DNA of 64,000 bases from an uncultured Microbacteriaceae bacterium (GTDB lineage: Bacteria > Actinomycetota > Actinomycetes > Actinomycetales > Microbacteriaceae). Location: positions 44,138 to 108,137 of the forward strand of contig CAIOLM010000027.1 of assembly GCA_903859205.1 (NCBI GenBank), written 5' to 3'. The notes beneath the pieces are model-generated. The model ran no database searches. It saw only the letters and a list, made by a program, of their open reading frames with translations, and had not been told where the DNA came from. Positions 1-7,500 of this stretch are shown piece by piece. Both the position numbers and the translations under genes were made by a program. How positions within the stretch are numbered: position 1 is the stretch's first letter; each line of letters starts with the position of its first letter.

Positions 1-470
1 GGGTCAAAATCTGCGCTAAACCAGCGCTTGTTCTGTCCTTCGTGAATGAGGTCTGCGAGCGCACCGTTGAGGCGCTGCTGCTCATTGTTCAGCAGCTCAC
101 GCAAGTGCGGGTTTCGGGCAGCGCGCCCGACAGTCTCCACGCGCTCTAAGCGATTCGGCCGAGATTCTGGCGACTGCGTAGCAATGGTGATTCGGGCGAT
201 TCCAGCAAACATCTCGTCGCGGGTCTTGGAATCGGTGACGATGGGCACGATGGCCGCCACGGTGAGGTCCACGTAGTGCGCGAATCGATAGGCCAGGGCC
301 TCATCGACCAGATCCGCGAGGTCGGTGAAGTGGTGATACAGCGACCCTTTTGAGATGCCCGAAAGGCTGAGCACATCGTCGACGGTGATTTCACCAGGTC
401 CGCGGTCGTCGAGCATCTCGACCGTCACAGCAATCAACCGTTCACGGGTTGGGTGCTGAGCGCGCTTCAT
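1..470 (-). CDS. TetR/AcrR family transcriptional regulator, C-terminus cut by window edge
   Basis: The reading frame begins at the ATG at 470 and runs off the left edge without a stop, giving about 156 residues. The N-terminal 50 residues form a TetR-type helix-turn-helix: a first helix with RERLIAVTVEMLDDRG, then the recognition region SGISKGSLYHHFTDLADLVDEA, which fits the family pattern closely. The rest would be the ligand-binding, dimerisation domain and is incomplete. Proteins of this family usually repress a nearby gene in response to a small molecule. The target cannot be told from here, because only 19 bases separate it from the convergently unrelated gene downstream of 490. Family call is secure; role is unknown. 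Confidence 0.9.
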   Translation of the reverse strand, partial: MKRAQHPTRERLIAVTVEMLDDRGPGEITVDDVLSLSGISKGSLYHHFTDLADLVDEALAYRFAHYVDLTVAAIVPIVTDSKTRDEMFAGIARITIATQSPESRPNRLERVETVGRAARNPHLRELLNNEQQRLNGALADLIHEGQNKRWFSADFD

Positions 471-489
471 AGGTCAATTCTAGGTCGCT

Positions 490-2934
490 CTAGGGTACGA
501 GACCGGTAGACAGCGACCAGCGAACCTTTGGTGTCTCCTGCACGCCTGAAGCAGTGATCTGAGCTACCAGATACCTATTTCGATCAGCCGCAACGGGTGT
601 GTACGACTCCGCCGTCGCGTTCGCAATAAGCGTGCAGCTCATGGGGGGCGCGGTGGGTGCGGTGGCTTGCGTTACTGCGACGACACCGAGGCAGCGCATC
701 CACTGATAAGTGAACGAGGGCGTGGTCGAAACGGTCAGTGCGCGCATTGCCTTCCACGTCATCTCACCCACGTAACCGTCGGGGTTAGGCACGTGATGGC
801 GCGTTTGGAATTTGCGAACGTCGGCAACGGTTCGGGCGTCGTAGATGCCCGTCTGTGGTGTTGCATAACCGTCGGCTCGCAGGGCCTGCTGAATGCCCGC
901 GACCGAGTAGCCGCCGTAGAGCCGGCCGGTGGTGGTCAGACGGATGCGCGTGGTCGCTCCGGTCCAGGCGCCCGAGCTCGCGGTGACCGCGCGGCCAACC
1001 GACGGAGCACCAGAGATGAGGGGAACGAGCGGGTCGTCAGCAACGGCAACCGTGGATGGCGTGTACTCCGTTGTCGCGCCGATGGCGTTCGTCGCAACTA
1101 CCTTGGCGGTGATGTACTTGCCCCTCGACGAAGCCGGGATGGCAACCGACGGCACACTCGAAGCATTGCCCAGCGGGGCACAGGTTCCCGGAATGCTCAC
1201 AACAGAGGTCTTGACGGCCGCAGGGCAAGCAAAGAACTGGTAGCTCATGGTCGCGGCCGGCACCGCCGTGTAGGTGCCCGAAGCGGTGGTCAGCGTGGCA
1301 CCAATCTTGGCCCGACCGGTTACCGAAGAGTGCGTGTTGATGAGGGGAACAGACTGCACCTGCAAGCTTGTCGACGTCACGACAGTGGATGCCGAAGTGT
1401 TCTTGGCCGTAACTTTGGCCTGGTAGTACTTGCCGATGTCAGCTGCGCGGGCAACAAAGGTTGCCTTGGTGGCCCCCGCGATGGCAACACAGGACGGCGC
1501 CGGTATCGTCGGTGAGAGCGCCGCGGGCGTAACCACCGGCGGCTGTGGGATTGACCCGGTACAGACGCTCCACTGGTAACTAAAGGCTGGGGCAGGCAGT
1601 CCGGTCCAGGTTCCGCTGGAGACCGTCAGCGTCTGGGCCGGCCGCACCGATCCAGCGATTGCAGGCAGGACAGTGTTTGCCGGAGCGAGGTAGACCTTGG
1701 CAGTTGTGGCCGTCATGCGATAAACCGTTCCGGCAACGTTTGACACCTTGATGCGCGGAGCCACGTACTTACCGACGTCGTCAACGGTGAGGGTGTATGT
1801 AGCGGAGACGGCGTTGGTGATCGCGGCACATCCCGTCGGTGCAGCCGGAAGAAGCGAGCTCACTGGGGAATCGCACTTAAACCACTGGTAACTCGGCGCA
1901 GGGGCAGGTACGCCCTTCCAATTGCCCTTCGAGGCCGTGAGAACGGTTCCCACCTTCTCCAGGCCGACTGCTGTGCCGGTCTGTGTTGGCGGATCAGTCA
2001 TCGCCGGCGGAATACCGTGCGGATCGCCAAACCACTTGAAGTAGTAGCGGAAAAAGTTGCGGTTGCCGTAGGCACCGCATGGGGCTGTTCCCCAACCCGC
2101 AGCAAGGGCCGCGGCGTTTGGGGTGTACGGGGTGTAGACGTAAAGAATGTGCGTGGCCTGGTTAGCAATATAAGTGCGCTTAGTTCCACACGAAGTTGAA
2201 ATGCCGTAGCGAACGTTCACCCAAGTGTGTACTCGATGCATAGCCGCGAAGTCAGACTCATAATTCGTGCCGGGCCCGGTGCCGGCGGGTTGGGTGTAGC
2301 GCTTCATCATGTAGACACCGCGATAGACCTGCTTGAAGAAGCCGGACGTGAGTCCGCATCCATCGCCAGAGTCGGGGCAGTCGGCACCCATGGCGTACTT
2401 GTATTGGCGTGTGCCGGGCCAGTCGTCGGTGACCAATTGCTGCTCTTTCTCGAGCGTCACCAAAATCACCTTGGGACTGATACCGCACGCGCGACCGACC
2501 TTGTAAATGATGAGCGCCGCCTTCTCGTGCACTCCGGCGCTGTCTTTATAGGTCCAGCTTGTCGTCGCCGGGTTGTCAGGGCGGGTGTAGGCCGTGCACA
2601 TCGGGTTGGCAGGAATGTTGGTGGCGATGTCGAATTTGTCTTTGAGGCAGGTGTAGCCGCTACGGCAGCTGGGCACCTTCTCGTTGAGGAATGTCTGGAT
2701 GTCTGCAACAGTCATCGAATTCGAATCGAAGAAGAGCTCGTCGTTGATGATTCGACCGGCGTCCCACTTCGACATGTCGATGGTGTACTCGGGCCACTTG
2801 ACGGCCGCTTGAGCGCCGGATGAACTACCAACGGTTGCGGGTGCGACAACGACCCCGACCACGGCCACCACGGCGGCAATCAGGGTTAACGTGAGCGCGC
2901 GCGCCCACGCTCGAAGCCACAGACCTCGAACCAT
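490..2934 (-). CDS. Secreted wall-associated protein: muralytic-like N-domain, Ig-like repeats, embedded peptidoglycan-binding domain
   Basis: About 814 residues from the ATG at 2934, which directly precedes a signal peptide (basic start, long Ala/Val-rich core ending near AQA). A TTG at 2985 would add 17 residues and cannot be excluded. Residues about 50-320 form an exported domain seen in actinobacterial 'hemagglutinin'-type proteins. Its segment GISPKVILVTLEKEQQLVT resembles the active-site helix of lysozyme-like transglycosylases, with a possible catalytic Glu. After that come four Ig-like repeats of roughly 100 residues, each with a SYQW..C core, a GAT or NAT step and an ADIGKY-type strand. 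The last repeat is split by a peptidoglycan-binding domain at about residues 668-735 (IQQALRADGY..T.IYDARTVADVRKFQ). Likely a cell-wall-bound surface protein; enzymatic activity is inference. Confidence 0.75.
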   Translation of the reverse strand: MVRGLWLRAWARALTLTLIAAVVAVVGVVVAPATVGSSSGAQAAVKWPEYTIDMSKWDAGRIINDELFFDSNSMTVADIQTFLNEKVPSCRSGYTCLKDKFDIATNIPANPMCTAYTRPDNPATTSWTYKDSAGVHEKAALIIYKVGRACGISPKVILVTLEKEQQLVTDDWPGTRQYKYAMGADCPDSGDGCGLTSGFFKQVYRGVYMMKRYTQPAGTGPGTNYESDFAAMHRVHTWVNVRYGISTSCGTKRTYIANQATHILYVYTPYTPNAAALAAGWGTAPCGAYGNRNFFRYYFKWFGDPHGIPPAMTDPPTQTGTAVGLEKVGTVLTASKGNWKGVPAPAPSYQWFKCDSPVSSLLPAAPTGCAAITNAVSATYTLTVDDVGKYVAPRIKVSNVAGTVYRMTATTAKVYLAPANTVLPAIAGSVRPAQTLTVSSGTWTGLPAPAFSYQWSVCTGSIPQPPVVTPAALSPTIPAPSCVAIAGATKATFVARAADIGKYYQAKVTAKNTSASTVVTSTSLQVQSVPLINTHSSVTGRAKIGATLTTASGTYTAVPAATMSYQFFACPAAVKTSVVSIPGTCAPLGNASSVPSVAIPASSRGKYITAKVVATNAIGATTEYTPSTVAVADDPLVPLISGAPSVGRAVTASSGAWTGATTRIRLTTTGRLYGGYSVAGIQQALRADGYATPQTGIYDARTVADVRKFQTRHHVPNPDGYVGEMTWKAMRALTVSTTPSFTYQWMRCLGVVAVTQATAPTAPPMSCTLIANATAESYTPVAADRNRYLVAQITASGVQETPKVRWSLSTGLVP

Positions 2935-3054
2935 AGGTTTAAGTCTAAACAACGGGTTGAAAGTTTCCGGGATTTGAGCGTCCAAGATTCAGCCAAGAAA
3001 TCCTTTCAATTGCGGGCGAAACTCGGTGTCGGTTCGGCTAACTAGACTTGAGCC

Positions 3055-3663
3055 ATGGCTGCTAGCACTGACCGACTGGTCTGGATTGACTGTGAGATGA
3101 CGGGTCTCGACCTTGAGGTCGACGAACTCGTTGAAATCGCGGTTATCGTGACCGATTCCGAACTCGTGCCCGTGCACGAGGGGTTCGCGCTTGTCATCAA
3201 GCCCAACGACAGCGCCCTGGCAAACATGGGCGAGTTTGTCACCGAGATGCACACCAAATCGGGTCTCATCAACGAAATCGCCGCTGGCGTCAGCGTGGGT
3301 GAAGCAGAAATCAAGGTTCTCGAGTACCTGCAGCAACACATCCCTGAGGGGCAGCGCCCACCCTTGGCCGGAAACTCAATCGGCACCGACCGCTCGTTCC
3401 TGAGCCGCGACATGAAGCGCCTCGACGATTACCTGCACTATCGCAACGTCGATGTCTCTTCGATCAAGGAGCTCGCTCGGCGCTGGTACCCACGGGTTTA
3501 CTTCAATGCACCCGCCAAAGACGGCAATCACCGCGCTTTGGCAGACATTCGTGAGTCGATTCGCGAGCTCGCCTACTACCGTGAGGCAATCCTCGTGGCA
3601 ACCCCCGGGCCCTCGAGCGAAGAGGCTTCCGCGGCCGCTGAGCGTGTGTCAAAAATCTTGTAA
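3055..3663 (+). CDS. orn: Oligoribonuclease
   Basis: A 202-residue 3'-to-5' exoribonuclease of the DEDDh class that degrades nanoRNAs of two to five nucleotides, including pGpG from cyclic-di-GMP breakdown. All acidic motifs are visible: Exo I WIDCEMTGLD near residues 9-18, Exo II in AGNSIGTDRSFLSRDM, and Exo III in NHRALADIRESIREL with the general-base His. Length matches the family (about 180-215). It starts at the ATG at 3055 and lies just upstream of tRNA-His on the same strand, a neighbourhood common in Actinobacteria. Translation begins about 120 bases from the divergent surface-protein gene, so each probably has its own promoter there. Confidence 0.97.
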   Translation: MAASTDRLVWIDCEMTGLDLEVDELVEIAVIVTDSELVPVHEGFALVIKPNDSALANMGEFVTEMHTKSGLINEIAAGVSVGEAEIKVLEYLQQHIPEGQRPPLAGNSIGTDRSFLSRDMKRLDDYLHYRNVDVSSIKELARRWYPRVYFNAPAKDGNHRALADIRESIRELAYYREAILVATPGPSSEEASAAAERVSKIL

Positions 3664-3699
3664 TACACTTATGCAGTTGGTTTCTTACCGACGCCCTTG

Positions 3700-3775
3700 G
3701 TGGGTATAGCTCAGTTGGTAGAGCGCCTGATTGTGGTTCAGGAGGTCGCGGGTTCAAAACCCGTTACTCACCCCA
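3700..3775 (+). tRNA. tRNA-His (anticodon GTG)
   Basis: A complete cloverleaf with encoded CCA (3773-3775). The acceptor stem GTGGGTA pairs with TACTCAC with one G-U pair. The extra G at 3699 can pair with the discriminator C at 3772, the hallmark of histidine tRNA. Anticodon GTG is at 3733-3735 in the loop TTGTGGT, and the T-loop is TTCAAAA. The last 23 bases (3753-3775) are repeated exactly at 11586-11608, so this gene is the integration site of the downstream element. Its own terminator appears to have been carried to the far side of the element (11613-11645). Confidence 0.97.
3753..3775 (+). repeat. Attachment site copy (attL) in the tRNA-His 3' end
   Basis: These 23 bases, covering the T-loop, acceptor 3' strand and CCA of tRNA-His, are identical to 11586-11608. 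Identity stops exactly at the CCA on one side and at the T-loop on the other. This is the classic signature of a tyrosine-integrase element that restores the tRNA 3' end on insertion. The integrase gene starts 101 bases downstream. Confidence 0.9.
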
Positions 3776-3820
3776 GTAAATACGCGGCAAGTAGAGGTTT
3801 TACTAGCTCGTAGCCAACAT

Positions 3821-3865
3821 ATCTGCCAACATAGTAGGAGAACACCTCTTACCGTGTTGGCAGAT
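3821..3865. repeat. Inverted TGTTGGCA repeats beside attL (putative integrase arm or excisionase sites)
   Basis: An 11-bp perfect inverted repeat, ATCTGCCAACA at 3821-3831 and TGTTGGCAGAT at 3855-3865, flanked by the partial copies GCCAACAT (3813-3820) and TGTTGG (3866-3871). The same TGTTGGCA octamer recurs near the other end of the element at 11437-11462. Placement just inside the attachment core and ahead of the integrase gene suits arm-type integrase sites or an operator controlling the integrase. The 23-base loop and absence of a T-run argue against a terminator. Confidence 0.55.
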
Positions 3866-3876
3866 TGTTGGTTGTA

Positions 3877-5073
3877 ATGGCATCCGTAACTCCCCGCACT
3901 AATCGCAGTGGCTCAGTCACTTGGCGCGTCAATTTCCGCATCGGCGACAAACAATGCCAAGACAATTTCGACAACGAGAAGGGCGCATATCAGTTCGCGG
4001 CCCTCGTCGAAAAGGTCGGCGGAGAAGCTGCACGCAATGTTCGACTAGCACGCTCAGGCGCACCTCAAGGCATGCCCACTCTTCGTGACTACACCGAGAA
4101 GTACCTCGATCCACAATCGGGACTGCTCACAGGAATCGAACCAGGTACTCGAGCTGGATACGGCCGCAACGCAGAACGCTCCTTCCTACAAGTCCTCGGC
4201 GACTATCCCCTCGACGCCATCACAAAAGCCGACGTCGGCAAATGGGTTGCCTGGCAAGAAGCGCAAGCCTCGAAGATATACAAAGGCAAAGCCATCTCTG
4301 CCAAGACGATGCGCAACTATCACTCAGTGCTTTCAGCCATCCTGCGATCAGCTGTCGAGGAAAGCATCATCCCCACGAACGCGGCTTACCGTACACGCCT
4401 GTCTAAGGGCATGAAACATGAAGGTGTCTTCCTGTCTCGTGACGAATTCGCGACGCTGCTCTATTTCACTGAAGACCGCTACAAGGGCTTCCTGCTGTTC
4501 TTGGCTGGGACTGGATGTCGTTGGGGTGAAGCGACTGCTATCACTTGGGGTGATATCAACTTTGATGCTCAACCTGCGACTGTAAGGATTGACAAGGCAT
4601 GGAAAAAAGCGGCCTCGGGCGCACCCGTGTTGAAGCATCCAAAATCTTCGAAAGCGACACGCACGATTTCTTTGTGGCCTGAACTGGTCGAGGCTCTAGG
4701 TGCTCCGGGCAAAAGCACTGACCTGTTGTTTCCGAGTCCTGAGACTGGCACGCACTTGTGGCCGGGAGGGTTCCGTTCGCGGGTCTGGTTGCCGGCCGTC
4801 GAGAAGGCAATGGACCCGGACTACTGCGATGCCATCGGTAAGAAGCCGTTGGCTCGCCGACCTACCGTCCATGATCTACGCCACACTCATGCCTCATGGC
4901 TTGTCGCGTCGGGCGCTCCCCTACCGTTTGTTCAGGCGCGCATGGGGCACGAATCTATTACGACCACTATCGGTGTGTATGGTCACTTGTTGCCGGATGC
5001 TCACTTGCAGATGTCGGCGATGATGTCGGAAACAATGTCGGGCGTTCTACCCACCAAAGCCATTACGGCTTGA
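3877..5073 (+). CDS. int: Tyrosine-type site-specific integrase
   Basis: A 398-residue recombinase taken from the ATG at 3877; a TTG at 3865 inside the inverted repeat is a less likely start. The order is an N-terminal arm-binding segment (residues 1-60), a core-binding SAM-like domain (about 70-165, LRDYTEKYLDP..AITKADVGKWV), and a catalytic domain. Catalytic residues are visible: Arg in GTGCRWGEA, His-x-x-Arg in HDLRHTHASW, His in MGHESITTT, and the nucleophile Tyr at about residue 368 in GVYGHL. It sits 101 bases from the tRNA-His 3' end that it presumably cuts. It looks intact, so the element may still be mobile. Confidence 0.95.
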   Translation: MASVTPRTNRSGSVTWRVNFRIGDKQCQDNFDNEKGAYQFAALVEKVGGEAARNVRLARSGAPQGMPTLRDYTEKYLDPQSGLLTGIEPGTRAGYGRNAERSFLQVLGDYPLDAITKADVGKWVAWQEAQASKIYKGKAISAKTMRNYHSVLSAILRSAVEESIIPTNAAYRTRLSKGMKHEGVFLSRDEFATLLYFTEDRYKGFLLFLAGTGCRWGEATAITWGDINFDAQPATVRIDKAWKKAASGAPVLKHPKSSKATRTISLWPELVEALGAPGKSTDLLFPSPETGTHLWPGGFRSRVWLPAVEKAMDPDYCDAIGKKPLARRPTVHDLRHTHASWLVASGAPLPFVQARMGHESITTTIGVYGHLLPDAHLQMSAMMSETMSGVLPTKAITA

Positions 5074-5144
5074 CCTGAGGGTTGCGCCTCGGTGCAACAC
5101 CTGCCACATTGTCGTTATAGGCAACTAGATCAGGGGGGAATCTG

Positions 5145-5573
5145 ATGGGACTGTTCAGCAAAAAGAAGCCACCGCGTCGCGAGTTCATGGACTGGCCGCG
5201 CGAAGACATTTCAGGCGACAGCGTGACATTTGTCCGTGGCGTCACCCACTACCAAGACAACATTTTTGCGGTCAAGAATTGCACCCAGTTTGTGGTTGCT
5301 GGCGAGCCTCAAAACAAGTACGACAAGAAGGCCGTCATGGTTGCGGCCGTCACCGAGGATGCACTGGTGCAAGTAGGACACTTGCCTGGCGGTGAGATGG
5401 TCACGCATGAAATCTTTGAGCTGACAGGGCTTCTAGAAGACCAACAAATTATGTGCGTCGTGAAGGGCTTTATCGAACCATATGACGGTGGCCTCGGCGT
5501 TCGCGTTTTTATCCCTAAACACTCATGGTTGAAAGCACGCTTAAACGAAGAAAAGACCCCCACCCAGTCGTAA
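5145..5573 (+). CDS. Stand-alone HIRAN-domain protein
   Basis: A 142-residue protein preceded by a strong ribosome site (AGGGGGG, 6 bases from the ATG). Residues about 25-120 match the HIRAN fold: VRGVTHYQDNI, then the conserved EPQNKYDKKAVMV step and a QVGHLP strand. HIRAN domains bind the 3' end of single-stranded DNA in HLTF/Rad5 helicases and also occur alone on mobile elements and near restriction genes. The basic start (KKKPPRR) fits a nucleic-acid binder. No catalytic domain is attached. It directly follows the integrase, so a role in element maintenance, DNA processing or defence is possible, but nothing shows which. Confidence 0.75.
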   Translation: MGLFSKKKPPRREFMDWPREDISGDSVTFVRGVTHYQDNIFAVKNCTQFVVAGEPQNKYDKKAVMVAAVTEDALVQVGHLPGGEMVTHEIFELTGLLEDQQIMCVVKGFIEPYDGGLGVRVFIPKHSWLKARLNEEKTPTQS

Positions 5574-5793
5574 TGACTCAAGAAACCTTTCTCTGTAGTG
5601 AACGCTATTCAGTGCCACCATACGCTCATGTGGTTCCATATGGGGGAAATCGAATCTTTTTTTGGTGTCCAGAGCGAAACCTTCGCGCCCCCACCATTGG
5701 CTCAGCTGGGTACGTTTCTGGGTCTTCGCCCCCGTGAGGGTGGGATTGTTTATCACTTAGGCACTGTCAGGTTCGATGGTCTGTTTTGTGGTG

Positions 5794-7395
5794 CTACTTT
5801 CCGGCCATATCTTTTTTCTTGGGCGTCTTTGCCATATAGCCGTCCTTTTGATCCTGCGCCTTGGCGTATTCGGGCTGGAAGCGCACGCTGGCATAGTGCG
5901 ATGCTTTTTCTGCTTCCTCAGCTCGTTTACCCAGTTCCGCGGTATCTCCGAAGCCGAGAACATCTCGAGCGAGCTGGGTCAGTGGTCCGTCAACCTGATA
6001 CTCCGTGCGCTGCATGGTGAGGAGGTTGATGAGGTACAGCGGCGTTCCATTGAACTTCTCGAACATTTCGTGTCGAGCACCCCACTCTGTGAGGAAGCGT
6101 TCACTAATCTGGCGGAAGATCTTGATGCGGTCGCGGGCACTAATTTCTGAGCCACGCAATGCATCCTCGAGCTTGGGTCCGATGTAGGGGTCGTCCAGTT
6201 CTTTTTTAGTCGGCTGAATAACGACTCCTCGACCGCAGAAATCAATGAGCAGGTTGACCATGTCGTGCTGGTTCTCGAGATAGTGAGCGCGACCAAAATC
6301 AATGAAGATGTTGTTCGGCTTGTATAACCCACCTGGGGTGTGGAAGCCCGTGTCCTCCGCGGCAATCATGAAGGCACGACACGTCTCGCGGAAACGAATG
6401 AGCTGCGCCAGTTGTGACTGCACTAGAGGGTTCGTTGCGGTACCGAGCGACTGAGTAATCAGCAGCGCAAGACCCACCATGAGTTCGGCGTGCACCACCT
6501 GCCGAATTTGCGTCTCGAGGTGCACCCAGTCGAATTGACGCTGGGGGTACCACTTGGCGTGGTCCGGGTTGCCAATGTGCTGAACCTGATCCCACGTGAT
6601 GAGAACGTCATCAAAATAGACCATTCCATCGAGCTCATCGCCAATGCTGGCCAACGGGTGATCGTAAGGATCGGCATCCGGAAGCGCACGAGATTCGCGT
6701 GCAACGACGGAGATGCCAGGTGTGGCAACCGGAACAAGGGCATAGAGCGTTTGTTCCGAGGTTTGGCCCGGTCGCCAGAGATTGCCAATCAGCAGGTGGT
6801 TAACAAATGGGAGTGACGTGCCGATTGCCTTCCAGCCGCGAACAATGACGCCTTCGTCATTCTCCTCGACCACACTCAGCATGGGTGTCTCGGCCATAGC
6901 ATCGTCGCGGCCGCGGTCATACTGAACATCGAGGAACATCGGCGAAATTGCGTGATCGAGGCTGGTTACCATGTCCCACTGGCGTTGGATGTTGCCGGTA
7001 AGGTCACGATCCCCGTTTTTGAAGAGTGAATTCCCCGCCCAGGGTTCCTGGTCGTCAACCTGTGTAAACATCACGACGTTCATGCCTGCCGGTGGCCGGG
7101 TGAATATGCCGCCCTTGAAGTGCCGAAACATGAAATCTGCGTAGTTGCGCCGGCGAACGATGTCTTCCTTCGAGCGGGGCAAGAACCAATGCATCGATTG
7201 ACGGTTACCCTCGTCATCGATGAACGTGCATATGTCGTGAAACTCGGGGTTGAGGTGCAAGTCGTAATATTCGGCAATTGCGTTGGCATATCCCTTTGTC
7301 AGGGGATGCGTTGTGACGTCGTCAATAATCTCGCCACCGACATAAACTTTGCGGCCATCTTTTAGCGACTCTAGGTATTCTTTTCCGGTTCGCAT
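5794..7395 (-). CDS. HpaB-family flavin-dependent monooxygenase, oxygenase component
   Basis: 533 residues from the ATG at 7395, which has a strong GGAGGG ribosome site 6 bases upstream. It belongs to the 4-hydroxyphenylacetate 3-monooxygenase / chlorophenol monooxygenase oxygenase family. The N-domain has RTGKEYLESLKDGRKVYVGG and LPRSKEDIVRRR; the C-domain has HYLENQHDMVNLLIDFCGRG. These enzymes use reduced FAD from a separate reductase to hydroxylate phenols or pyrrole and similar rings. The divergent flavin reductase at 10682 is the likely partner, and the SARP-type regulator lies just upstream on the same strand. The aromatic substrate is not predictable from sequence alone; pyrrole-2-carboxylate or a phenolic acid are possible. 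Confidence 0.88.
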   Translation of the reverse strand: MRTGKEYLESLKDGRKVYVGGEIIDDVTTHPLTKGYANAIAEYYDLHLNPEFHDICTFIDDEGNRQSMHWFLPRSKEDIVRRRNYADFMFRHFKGGIFTRPPAGMNVVMFTQVDDQEPWAGNSLFKNGDRDLTGNIQRQWDMVTSLDHAISPMFLDVQYDRGRDDAMAETPMLSVVEENDEGVIVRGWKAIGTSLPFVNHLLIGNLWRPGQTSEQTLYALVPVATPGISVVARESRALPDADPYDHPLASIGDELDGMVYFDDVLITWDQVQHIGNPDHAKWYPQRQFDWVHLETQIRQVVHAELMVGLALLITQSLGTATNPLVQSQLAQLIRFRETCRAFMIAAEDTGFHTPGGLYKPNNIFIDFGRAHYLENQHDMVNLLIDFCGRGVVIQPTKKELDDPYIGPKLEDALRGSEISARDRIKIFRQISERFLTEWGARHEMFEKFNGTPLYLINLLTMQRTEYQVDGPLTQLARDVLGFGDTAELGKRAEEAEKASHYASVRFQPEYAKAQDQKDGYMAKTPKKKDMAGK

Positions 7396-7500
7396 GTTAA
7401 CCCTCCTCAGCATTGAACGTGACCCACTTGGGCTGTGCACTGAGCATGACGAGTCGCGCGTTAACCAAAGAGAAATTTGGGCCGAGAAAGCAGCGAGCCC

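Noticed and set aside
667..1515. Plus-strand open frame of 282 codons inside the surface-protein gene
   Set aside because: It is the complement of a GC-rich real gene. The translation is Arg/Gly-rich without domains, and no ribosome site is present.
3821..3865. Inverted repeat as a terminator for tRNA-His
   Set aside because: The loop is 23 bases and no T-run follows; recombination or regulatory sites fit better.
5541..6020. Overlapping open frames in the gap between the HIRAN and oxygenase genes
   Set aside because: They overlap the end of one or both real genes, share no known motifs and lack a Shine-Dalgarno sequence. The 220-base gap appears non-coding.
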